From: Alphaproteobacteria bacterium | GTDB lineage: Bacteria > Pseudomonadota > Alphaproteobacteria > Sphingomonadales > Sphingomonadaceae | Direction: 5' to 3' | Assembly (NCBI GenBank): GCA_005882415.1 | Contig: VBAE01000129.1 | Location: 1-7,298 of the forward strand | DNA length: 7,298 nt | Part shown: in pieces, positions 1-5,226 of the stretch | How the letters are laid out: every line of letters begins with the position of its first letter | Position numbering within the stretch: position 1 is the stretch's first letter | The notes under the pieces: model-generated | Seen by the model: only the letters and a program-made list of their open reading frames with translations | What the model was told of the DNA's origin: nothing | Database searches by the model: none | Program-made: the position numbers and the translations under genes

Positions 1-320
1 CAGATCGCGGTGCAGCGTTCCAGGATCAGCGCCCGGGTCCGCTCGTCGAGGAAGGCGCCGCCGCCGGTCGCGATCACCTTCACAGGGCCGTGGAGGAGCC
101 GGGCGATCACCCGCCGCTCGCCGTCGCGGAAGCCCGATTCGCCGTAGGAATCGAATATCTCGGCGATCGTCCGGTGCGCGGCGCTCTCGATCTCGCTGTC
201 GCTGTCGGTGAAGGGGAGGCCGAGGCGCTTCGCAAGCCGGCGCCCGACGGTCGATTTCCCCGCCCCCATCAAGCCGACGAGGACGATCGGACGGTCCGGG
301 TTCGGAAGCGTCTGGATCAT
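1..320 (-). CDS. aroK: Shikimate kinase, N-terminal part (runs off left edge)
   Basis: Shikimate kinase phosphorylates shikimate at the 3-OH with ATP in the cytoplasmic chorismate pathway. Reading from the ATG at 320-318, 106 residues are visible; the family is usually about 170-200 aa, so the C-terminal lid and adenine-binding part lie outside the window. The P-loop is GLMGAGKST at residues 16-24. The shikimate-binding acidic pair follows a phenylalanine (FTDSD, residues 37-41), then an arginine in GFRDGE (R65) and the GGG loop in ATGGGAF (residues 86-88), all in canonical order. No Shine-Dalgarno sequence precedes the ATG. A promoter-like element sits immediately upstream, so the mRNA may be leaderless. 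In many bacteria aroB follows aroK; that would lie to the left. The gene is divergent from the 57-aa membrane protein gene at 370. Identity is secure from the motifs; the exact start is slightly less certain. Confidence 0.95.
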   Translation of the reverse strand, partial: MIQTLPNPDRPIVLVGLMGAGKSTVGRRLAKRLGLPFTDSDSEIESAAHRTIAEIFDSYGESGFRDGERRVIARLLHGPVKVIATGGGAFLDERTRALILERCTAI

Positions 321-330
321 TGCGGCGGGG

Positions 331-359
331 GCTATACATCGGGGCGTCCGGTGGGGCAA
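331..359 (-). promoter_or_regulatory. Putative promoter of aroK, giving a near-leaderless transcript
   Basis: On the minus strand TTGCCC (359-354) and TATAGC (336-331) are separated by exactly 17 nt, resembling a housekeeping sigma-70 -35/-10 pair. Transcription would begin about 7 nt after the -10 box, only a few nucleotides before the aroK ATG at 320. The absence of any Shine-Dalgarno sequence before that ATG fits leaderless translation. This is pattern matching by eye in a 49-nt divergent gap; no start site was measured. Confidence 0.42.
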
Positions 360-369
360 AAGGCCGGCC

Positions 370-543
370 ATGCGCAGGACCTATGCTTCCCCCACGCGGC
401 GCCGCCGCTCACCGCTTCCCATCATCCTCATCGTCTTACTCGTGGCGATCGTTGGGCTTCTCGTCTGGCTCTCTACGCGCAGCACCGAGGTGCCGCAGCA
501 GCGCGTCGAGCAGGACGTCACGAATGCAGCGTTGGCGCACTAA
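370..543 (+). CDS. Small single-pass membrane protein, unknown function (57 aa)
   Basis: I do not recognise the family. The 57-aa product has a basic N-terminus with a run of arginines (residues 10-13), one strongly hydrophobic segment at about residues 16-34, and a short polar C-terminal tail of about 22 residues. By the positive-inside rule the N-terminus should be cytoplasmic and the tail periplasmic. It could be a bitopic inner-membrane protein or an uncleaved signal anchor; there is no lipobox cysteine. The ATG at 370 is preceded by AAGG at 360-363 with 6 nt spacing, a reasonable ribosome-binding site that favours this start over in-frame starts lying inside aroK. The last 20 nt overlap the start of the next gene in another frame, so the two are probably translationally coupled. 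The membrane-protein character is clear; the function is unknown. Confidence 0.72.
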   Translation: MRRTYASPTRRRRSPLPIILIVLLVAIVGLLVWLSTRSTEVPQQRVEQDVTNAALAH

Positions 544-2338
544 ACTCCTTCTGACGGCGGGAGTCGCGGCAGCCCTGGCCGCGATCCCCGCTTTCGGCCA
601 GGCCGATCAGCCCGAGTCGCAGCTGCCCCCCGGCTTCGGCGACCCAGGCACGCCCGCGCCCGCTCCGCCTCCGCCTCCGCCCGCGCCCGATACGGCCGCC
701 GCACCGGAAGCGCCGCCGCCGCCGCCCTCGGCCCTCGCCGACGTCGGCACGGTGATCGAGAACAGCGCCGACGCCGATCTCGCGGCGCTGGGCGAGGATC
801 TGACGCCGGTGAAGCCGATCGAAATTCCCGAAAGCGCCCGCCGGCCGGTGGACGTGGTCGGGATCATCGGACCCGCCGACTGGGGCGTCGGAGTCGACGG
901 CTTCGGCAAGGCCGATGGGCGCTTCCTTTCCGGCCTGATGCGCCGCCTCGATGCGCCTCTGCCGTCGCGCTGGGCGTCGATCCTGCTTCGGCGGGTGCTG
1001 ATGTCCGAGGTGCAGGCGCCGAACAATATCGATCCTGTGGACTGGGTCGCCGAGCGCGCCTGGCTTCTGCTCCGCATGGGCGAGGCCGACGCGGCGCGGA
1101 TGCTGGTCCAGTCGGTCGACGTCGACCGCTTCACGCCGCGCATGTACACCGTGGGTGTCCAGACCGCGCTCGCCACGGCCGACCCGGCGGCGCTTTGCCC
1201 GCTCGTCGCCGGCGGGCGCGAAGTCTCCGACGAGGCGGTGTGGCCGCTCGCGGATGCGATGTGCGCCGCTCTGGAAGGCGAAGCAGGCCGGGCCAGCGCG
1301 CTGGTCGACCAGGCGCGGCGGCGGAGCGGGGCAGGGGGGATCGACCTCCTCCTCGCCGAAAAGGTGATCGGCGCCGGCACCAACACCCGCCGCGCGGTCA
1401 ACATCCAGTGGGACGGCGTCGACCAGATCAACGCCTGGCGCTTCGGCCTGGCCAGCGCCACCGGCCTCGCAATCCCGCCCGCGCTGATGGCGTCGGCGGG
1501 CCCGCAGGTCAGGGCGTGGCAGGCGCGGGCGCCGATGGTGCCGCTCGACCAGCGCCTCGCCGCTGCCGATACCGCCGCGTCGCTCGGCGTGTTCTCCACC
1601 GAATCGCTGGTCGAGCTCTACAGTCTCGTCGCCGATTCGACCGATCCTTCGGACCTCGACGACACACTCGCCGGACGTTTGCGCCGAGCCTACGCCGCCG
1701 CCGATCCGGACGCCCGGATGTCGGCGCTCCGCTACCTTTGGGACGGCGCCAAGACGCCCGAGCAGAAGCACGCGCGCTCGATCCTCACCGCGGTCGCCTC
1801 GACGCTGGTGGCGCCTTCCGACGACCGCAAGGACGTTTCGGCCGAGCTGATCGCCTCGATGCTTGCGGGAGGCCTCGACCGGCAGGCGGCGCGCTGGGCG
1901 CCGGTGGTCGAGTCGGCTGGAAACGACCGCGCCTGGGCCCTGCTCGCGGTGGGCGCGCCGCGGGTGCAGGTCGACACCAGTTCGGGGCGAATCTCCACCT
2001 TCGCCGGCAATGACGACAGCAAGGACAAGGTCCGCTCCCGCCTGCTCCTCGCCGCATTGGCCGGGCTCGACCGCATCCAGGGCGGCGGCGCCAACGATCT
2101 GGGCGCGGACCTCGGCGTGAATTTCGCGGCCAGCAATGCCTGGACCCGGATCATCGATTCGGCCGCCGCCAAGGGCCAGGAGGGCACCGTCGCTTTGCTC
2201 GCCGCGGTGGGCATGCAGACCGGCGACTGGGCGGGGGTGCCGCCCGAGCATCTCTTCCACATCGTCCGGGCCCTCCGCCAGGTCGGCCGCGAATATGAGG
2301 CGCGGATGATCGCCGCCGAGGCGCTGAGCCGGCTGTGA
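524..2338 (+). CDS. Exported alpha-helical protein of unknown function (604 aa)
   Basis: I do not recognise a named family. From the ATG at 524 the protein starts with a typical Sec signal peptide: basic residues, an Ala/Leu-rich core at about residues 8-20, then IPAFG-Q with likely cleavage near residue 25. A mature N-terminal linker rich in Pro and Ala follows (about residues 35-70, with runs of six and five prolines). The remaining ~500 residues look mostly helical, with Ala/Leu/Arg-rich amphipathic stretches resembling an alpha-solenoid such as degenerate TPR or SEL1-like repeats, though no clear repeat consensus can be read. Two cysteines, C225 and C247, could form a periplasmic disulphide. 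I see no catalytic motif. AGGA at 512-515, 8 nt before the ATG, supports this start. The gene overlaps its upstream neighbour by 20 nt and xerD by 4 nt (GTGA), so it sits within the xerD-accA operon. A periplasmic location is likely; the role is unknown. Confidence 0.85.
   Translation: MQRWRTKLLLTAGVAAALAAIPAFGQADQPESQLPPGFGDPGTPAPAPPPPPPAPDTAAAPEAPPPPPSALADVGTVIENSADADLAALGEDLTPVKPIEIPESARRPVDVVGIIGPADWGVGVDGFGKADGRFLSGLMRRLDAPLPSRWASILLRRVLMSEVQAPNNIDPVDWVAERAWLLLRMGEADAARMLVQSVDVDRFTPRMYTVGVQTALATADPAALCPLVAGGREVSDEAVWPLADAMCAALEGEAGRASALVDQARRRSGAGGIDLLLAEKVIGAGTNTRRAVNIQWDGVDQINAWRFGLASATGLAIPPALMASAGPQVRAWQARAPMVPLDQRLAAADTAASLGVFSTESLVELYSLVADSTDPSDLDDTLAGRLRRAYAAADPDARMSALRYLWDGAKTPEQKHARSILTAVASTLVAPSDDRKDVSAELIASMLAGGLDRQAARWAPVVESAGNDRAWALLAVGAPRVQVDTSSGRISTFAGNDDSKDKVRSRLLLAALAGLDRIQGGGANDLGADLGVNFAASNAWTRIIDSAAAKGQEGTVALLAAVGMQTGDWAGVPPEHLFHIVRALRQVGREYEARMIAAEALSRL
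639..733 (+). repeat. Proline-rich coding tract in the exported protein
   Basis: An imperfect CCG/CCT trinucleotide tract encodes a Pro/Ala-rich linker, with six prolines at residues 48-53 and five at 64-68 of the 604-aa protein, directly after the signal peptide. It probably acts as a rigid extended spacer between the membrane side and the helical domain. As simple-sequence DNA it may vary in length between strains. Confidence 0.75.
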
Positions 2339-3255
2339 CCGCGCTCGCGGGCGAGGACCGCCAGCTGATCGCCGCCTTCCTCGAGATGATGGCCGCCGAA
2401 GCCGGAGCCGCCCGCAACACCCTGCTCGCCTATGAGCGCGACCTCCGCGGCGCCTCCGAGCTGATGGAAGGGGCGCTTGCGGGCGCCTCGTCGGAGGAAT
2501 TGAAGCGCCTCGGCGAGGCCTGGCTTCCGCTCAGCCGCGCCACCCTCGCCCGCAAGGCGGCCGCCCTTCGCCGCTTCTTCGGCTTCCTCGCCGACGAAGG
2601 CCACCGGCCCGACGACCCGTCCTCCTCGCTCCCCCGCCCGGCCGGCGAGCGCCCGCTGCCCAAGATCCTCGACCACAAGGCGGTCGACGCCCTCTTCGCC
2701 GAGATCGAGCGGTGCCGCGAGAAAGGCGGCGCTCTCGCCATCCGCCTCTCCGCTTTGATCGAATTGCTCTACGGCTCGGGCCTCCGCGCCACCGAACTCG
2801 TCTCGCTCCCACGCAATGCCATCGTCGGCGACAAGCCCTTCCTGATCCTGAAGGGCAAAGGCGGTCGCGAACGGCTGGTCCCCATCTCCGATCGCGCCCG
2901 CGCCGCGGTGGCCGAATGGGGCGCCCACGTCCCGCGCGACTCGCTCTGGCTCTTCCCCTCGGGGAAGAAGCATCTCAGCCGCGTCCGCCTCTACCAGCTG
3001 GTCCGCGAGCTTGCCGCAGGCGCGGGCATCCCGCCGGACCGGATCAGCCCGCACGTCCTGCGCCACGCCTTCGCCACTCACCTCCTCGAAGGCGGGGCCG
3101 ATCTGCGCGCCCTCCAGATGCTGCTCGGCCATGCCGACATCGCCACCACCCAGATCTATACCCATGTCGACAGCCGCCGCCTGGTCGAGCTGGTCAACAG
3201 CCGCCATCCCTTGGCGGACGCCTCCCGCGTTGACGCGAAGCCCGCCGCGCCCTAA
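2335..3255 (+). CDS. xerD: Site-specific tyrosine recombinase XerD
   Basis: XerC/XerD resolve chromosome dimers at dif during division under FtsK control. The 306-aa length fits the family. Residues 1-100 form the SAM-like core-binding domain; the catalytic domain follows. All active-site residues are visible: R151 in GSGLRATEL, K175 in KGKGGRERLVP, H240 and R243 in SPHVLRHAFATH, H266 in LLGHADIATTQ, and the nucleophile Y275 in TQIYTHV. The C-terminus after Y275 is short, as in cell-division recombinases rather than phage integrases. Translation starts at GTG, sharing GTGA with the preceding stop, so it is probably coupled. XerC and XerD are hard to separate by motif alone. I choose XerD because, from memory, alphaproteobacterial xerD lies beside accA and opposite aroK, the arrangement seen here. 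Recombinase identity is very sure, the D-versus-C assignment less so. Confidence 0.93.
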   Translation: MTALAGEDRQLIAAFLEMMAAEAGAARNTLLAYERDLRGASELMEGALAGASSEELKRLGEAWLPLSRATLARKAAALRRFFGFLADEGHRPDDPSSSLPRPAGERPLPKILDHKAVDALFAEIERCREKGGALAIRLSALIELLYGSGLRATELVSLPRNAIVGDKPFLILKGKGGRERLVPISDRARAAVAEWGAHVPRDSLWLFPSGKKHLSRVRLYQLVRELAAGAGIPPDRISPHVLRHAFATHLLEGGADLRALQMLLGHADIATTQIYTHVDSRRLVELVNSRHPLADASRVDAKPAAP

Positions 3256-3267
3256 CCCCCGCCGCCG

Positions 3268-4209
3268 ATGCCCACATTCCTCGATTTTGAAAAATCCATC
3301 GCCGAGCTCGACGCGCGGGTGGAAGAGCTGCGCGAGACCGCCGAGTCGGGCGATCTCAACATCGACGCCGAGATCGACCGGCTCGAGGCCAAGTCGCAAA
3401 AGCTGCTCCGCGACACCTATGCCAAGCTGACTCCGTGGCAGAAGACCCAGGTCGCCCGTCACCCGGAGCGGCCGCATTTCCACGATTATGTCGCTGCCCT
3501 GGTCGAAGATTTCGTGCCGCTGGCCGGGGACCGCAAGTTCGGCGAGGACGAGGCGATCGTCGGCGGGCTCGGTCGCCTGGGCGGGCGCAAGGTGGTCGTC
3601 ATCGGCCATGAGAAAGGCGACGACATCGCCAGCCGCCTCAAGCACAATTTCGGAATGGCCAAGCCCGAGGGCTACCGCAAGGCGATCCGCCTGATGGAGC
3701 TCGCCAACCGCTTCGGGCTTCCGGTCGTCACACTGGTCGACACTGCGGGCGCCTTCCCGGGCGTGCAGGCGGAGGAACGCGGCCAGGCCGAGGCAATCGC
3801 CCGCTCGACCGAGGCTTGCCTGGCGCTTCGCGTGCCGCTGGTCGCCGTCATCGTCGGCGAGGGCGGGTCGGGGGGAGCTATCGCGCTCGCCGCGGCGAAC
3901 CGCGTGCTGATGCTCGAACATTCGATTTACGCGGTGATCTCGCCCGAGGGCTGCGCTTCGATCCTGTGGCGGACCGCGGATAAAGCGTCGGACGCTGCCG
4001 AGGCGATGCGGATCAGCGCCGCGGATCTCAAGCAATTGGGCGTGGTCGACCGCATCGTCACCGAGCCGGTCGGCGGCGCCCACCGCAACCCCGCCGAGGC
4101 GATCGCCTCCGTCGGGGCCGCGATCGACGAAGAGCTCGCCGCTTACGACTCGATGCCGCCCGAGCGGATCCTCGCCGAGCGCCGCTCCAAATTCCTCGCT
4201 TTAGGCTGA
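3268..4209 (+). CDS. accA: Acetyl-CoA carboxylase carboxyltransferase subunit alpha
   Basis: AccA pairs with AccD in an alpha2beta2 carboxyltransferase that moves CO2 from biotinylated AccB to acetyl-CoA, making malonyl-CoA for fatty-acid synthesis in the cytoplasm. The 313-aa length is typical. The start FLDFEKSIAEL, the coiled region at residues 10-50, LTPWQKTQVARHPERPH, GHEKG, FGMAKPEGYRKA, the oxyanion-forming LVDTAGAFPG, EERGQAEAIA, VIVGEGGSGGAIAL and SPEGCASILWR are all family hallmarks in the expected order. The gene begins 12 nt after the xerD stop, and the leader CCCCCGCCGCCG has no recognisable Shine-Dalgarno sequence, so translation may rely on ribosomes terminating on xerD. The hairpin after the stop lacks a U-run on this strand, so no clear terminator for accA itself is seen. 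There is no sign of truncation. Confidence 0.97.
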   Translation: MPTFLDFEKSIAELDARVEELRETAESGDLNIDAEIDRLEAKSQKLLRDTYAKLTPWQKTQVARHPERPHFHDYVAALVEDFVPLAGDRKFGEDEAIVGGLGRLGGRKVVVIGHEKGDDIASRLKHNFGMAKPEGYRKAIRLMELANRFGLPVVTLVDTAGAFPGVQAEERGQAEAIARSTEACLALRVPLVAVIVGEGGSGGAIALAAANRVLMLEHSIYAVISPEGCASILWRTADKASDAAEAMRISAADLKQLGVVDRIVTEPVGGAHRNPAEAIASVGAAIDEELAAYDSMPPERILAERRSKFLALG

Positions 4210-4217
4210 AGCCATAG

Positions 4218-4249
4218 AAAAAGGGCGGCGGAACCAGGTTCCACCGCCC
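4218..4249 (-). terminator. Intrinsic terminator of the flp pilin gene (minus strand)
   Basis: A 12-bp stem (4223-4234 with 4238-4249) closes a 3-nt loop. On the minus strand it is followed directly by five U (4222-4218). The one non-Watson-Crick position, 4229 against 4243, is a G.U wobble in minus-strand RNA but a C/A mismatch in plus-strand RNA, and the plus strand has no U-run after the stem. The element is therefore oriented for the pilin gene ending at 4276. At most it is a weak convergent stop for accA, which ends 13 nt before the stem. Confidence 0.88.
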
Positions 4250-4275
4250 CTCTTCACGTTCGTTCAGATGAAGGC

Positions 4276-4440
4276 TTAGCCGTTCATCTTGGTCGAGACG
4301 TTGTTGAAGGTGGTGCTGAGCGTGTTGCCGAGCGCGCCCATGGCGCTGACGGCGGCGACGGCGATGAGGGCGGCGATCAGGCCGTACTCGATTGCGGTGG
4401 CGCCCTTTTCGTTCTTCAGCATCTTGCGGAAAATCTTCAT
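4276..4440 (-). CDS. flp: Flp family type IVb pilin (54 aa)
   Basis: Flp pilins are assembled by the Tad/Cpa secretion system into thin adhesive pili for surface attachment. The 54-aa prepilin has a short basic leader ending in glycine (EKG, residue 13), then the processed N-terminus ATAIEY with the conserved glutamate at mature position 5 followed by tyrosine, then a hydrophobic helix (about residues 20-38) and a short polar tail. The prepilin peptidase TadV/CpaA should cleave after G13. I start at 4440, not at the in-frame ATG at 4476, because AGGAG (4452-4448) lies 7 nt upstream and the resulting leader length is normal. The gene is followed by a strong terminator and preceded by a palindromic leader. 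It lies 124 nt downstream of a second pilin gene on the same strand. No tad/cpa genes are in the window, so the machinery must be elsewhere. Confidence 0.95.
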   Translation of the reverse strand: MKIFRKMLKNEKGATAIEYGLIAALIAVAAVSAMGALGNTLSTTFNNVSTKMNG

Positions 4441-4447
4441 GTCCGGT

Positions 4448-4452
4448 CTCCT
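4448..4452 (-). promoter_or_regulatory. Shine-Dalgarno site deciding the flp start
   Basis: On the minus strand AGGAG lies 7 nt before the ATG at 4440. It is one of the strongest ribosome-binding sites in the window, fits a highly expressed structural pilin, and rules against the upstream in-frame ATG at 4476. Confidence 0.85.
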
Positions 4453-4454
4453 GT

Positions 4455-4482
4455 TTCCAAAGCTTTGGAAGTCCACACTTCC
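4455..4482 (-). promoter_or_regulatory. Overlapping palindromes in the flp leader
   Basis: Positions 4455-4470 are a perfect 16-bp palindrome (TTCCAAAGCTTTGGAA), ending 2 nt upstream of the flp Shine-Dalgarno site. Positions 4467-4482 form a second inverted repeat, GGAAGT-ccac-ACTTCC, which shares GGAA with the first. In the minus-strand transcript the two hairpins cannot form at the same time. The element could be a protein-binding operator, an RNA switch affecting ribosome access, or an mRNA-stabilising leader. The symmetry is certain; the function is inferred. Confidence 0.5.
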
Positions 4483-4564
4483 ATGCCGCCCCCTTGTCCA
4501 ATTCAGGCAGCAATCTAATTTCTAGGGGGAGGAAGTTTCCAAAAGTTTAAGCTGCCAGATTTCT

Positions 4565-4735
4565 TCACATCGAATTTTCGGCGGTGCCCTGAACCGTGTT
4601 CCACAGGCCGTCCTTAGCGCTCGCCAGTTTCGACAGGCCGACCAGCATCGCGCAGGCGATGAGGCCGATGATCAGCGAATATTCGATTGCGGTGGCTCCG
4701 CGCGTTTCGCGGATCATCTTCCAAAAGCGGTTCAT
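4565..4735 (-). CDS. Second Flp-like type IVb pilin (56 aa)
   Basis: Reading the minus strand from the ATG at 4735 to the TGA at 4567-4565 gives 56 aa. The layout matches the neighbouring Flp: a basic leader with aromatic residues, glycine at residue 13, then ATAIEY with glutamate at mature position 5, a hydrophobic helix (about residues 20-34) and a polar tail. Both products have the cleavage glycine at the same residue and share GATAIEY exactly, so they are paralogues. This copy differs in having a cysteine in the helix (C28), a more charged tail with tryptophan (W45), and a C-terminal methionine. The Shine-Dalgarno site is weaker: GGGGGA at 4750-4745 with a 9-nt A-rich spacer. It could be a minor pilin, an alternative major pilin or a decaying copy; the intact frame and motif argue against decay. 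No terminator separates it from flp, so co-transcription is possible. Confidence 0.9.
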   Translation of the reverse strand: MNRFWKMIRETRGATAIEYSLIIGLIACAMLVGLSKLASAKDGLWNTVQGTAENSM

Positions 4736-4824
4736 TTTTTCTAATCCCCCACGGGGGCCATCGCCCAGTCCGGGGGCAGATTAAGCCCCGCGTCGTTAAC
4801 GATTTCCTAGCATCGGCCACCAAT
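4736..4824. promoter_or_regulatory. Divergent control region between pilin 2 and mutT
   Basis: This 89-nt gap must hold promoters in both directions. It contains a 10-bp palindrome TCGTTAACGA (4793-4802); a GGGGC/GCCCC inverted repeat (4773-4777, 4785-4789) with a 7-nt loop; and CCCCC-AC-GGGGG (4746-4757), which overlaps the pilin Shine-Dalgarno site. TTAA at 4796-4799 followed after 7 nt by CTAG resembles a degenerate CtrA box (TTAA-N7-TTAA). No convincing sigma-70 -35/-10 pair was found on either strand. Confidence 0.4.
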
Positions 4825-5226
4825 ATGGAAAAAAATCCGACATTCCTGGTGGTCGCCGCGGCCCTCTTGGGCGGCGATGGGAAGGTGCTCCTCCAGCAGC
4901 GGCCGGAGGGGACGGCGATGGCGGGGCTTTGGGAATTCCCGGGCGGCAAGATCGAGGCGGGGGAGACGCCGGAGGCTGCTTTGGTCCGGGAGCTGGCGGA
5001 GGAGCTTGGGATAAGGGTGGAGGAGGGGGCTCTGACGCCGCTCACCTTCGCCAGCGCGCCGTTGGGGGAAAGGCACCTTCTGCTCCTGCTCTACGGCTGC
5101 CGCGAGTGGAGCGGCGAGCCTCAGGCGCTCCACGCCAGCGCCCTTAAGTGGGCGACCCCCGCCGAAATGCGCACCCTGCCCATGCCGCCCGCGGACCTGC
5201 CGCTGATCGACGCTTTGGAGGGCTAG
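4825..5226 (+). CDS. mutT: MutT-type Nudix hydrolase (8-oxo-dGTP diphosphatase)
   Basis: MutT-like enzymes hydrolyse oxidised nucleotides such as 8-oxo-dGTP to monophosphates, keeping them out of DNA. The 133-aa protein has a complete Nudix box GX5EX7REUXEEXGU at residues 41-63 (G41, E47, R55, E56, E59, E60, G62). The preceding GLWEFPGGKIEAGE is the form typical of true MutT. The N-terminal strand VVAAALLGGDGKVLLQQRP is also typical, and the length matches the family. The ATG at 4825 is chosen because the conserved first strand begins six residues later. There is no clear Shine-Dalgarno site (GGCCACCAAT precedes it), so the start or initiation mode is slightly uncertain. Upstream in-frame codons would run back into the pilin gene. 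The gene is divergent from pilin 2, and its stop overlaps that of the methyltransferase. The exact substrate cannot be read from sequence, as Nudix specificity varies. Confidence 0.92.
   Translation: MEKNPTFLVVAAALLGGDGKVLLQQRPEGTAMAGLWEFPGGKIEAGETPEAALVRELAEELGIRVEEGALTPLTFASAPLGERHLLLLLYGCREWSGEPQALHASALKWATPAEMRTLPMPPADLPLIDALEG
5223..5226. other. Shared CTAG: overlapping stop codons of convergent genes
   Basis: The palindrome CTAG provides TAG at 5224-5226 for mutT on the plus strand and TAG (reading 5225-5223) for the methyltransferase on the minus strand. There is no room for a terminator between the genes, so each transcript must extend antisense into the other gene. Confidence 0.95.

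Noticed and set aside
90..554. Plus-strand open frame across aroK and the small membrane protein gene
   Set aside because: It runs antisense through the P-loop region of aroK and out of frame with the 57-aa membrane protein; no protein features.
518..2260. Long minus-strand open frame (580 codons) opposite the 604-aa exported protein gene
   Set aside because: The product is rich in Arg, His, Gly and Asp with no recognisable domain, as expected for the antisense of GC-rich codons. The plus strand has a signal peptide, ribosome-binding site and coupled overlaps.
2335..3255. Reading the tyrosine recombinase as a phage or island integrase
   Set aside because: Its length, short C-terminus, operon with accA and lack of att-like repeats, tRNA or phage genes fit a housekeeping Xer recombinase.
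1732..4083. Very long minus-strand open frame (783 codons) opposite accA, xerD and part of the upstream gene
   Set aside because: It lies antisense to two genes with complete family motifs, and its translation shows only compositional bias. Rare stop codons in high-GC antisense frames explain it.
4441..4476. Extended flp start at the ATG at 4476
   Set aside because: It would add 12 residues to the leader, lacks a ribosome-binding site, and overlaps the palindromes; AGGAG at 4452-4448 points to the ATG at 4440.
4500..4548. Possible sigma-70 promoter TTGGAA-N18-TTAGAT for flp, and possible sigma-54 sites in both pilin leaders
   Set aside because: The -10 match and spacing are weak, and the sigma-54 GG/GC spacing does not fit; not strong enough to call.
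4506..4556. GGCAGC/GCTGCC inverted repeat between the pilin genes as a terminator of pilin 2
   Set aside because: A 6-bp stem with a loop of about 40 nt and no U-run does not look like an intrinsic terminator.
4614..5045. Minus-strand frame overlapping pilin 2 and mutT
   Set aside because: Different frame from pilin 2 and antisense to the Nudix box of mutT; no motifs of its own.
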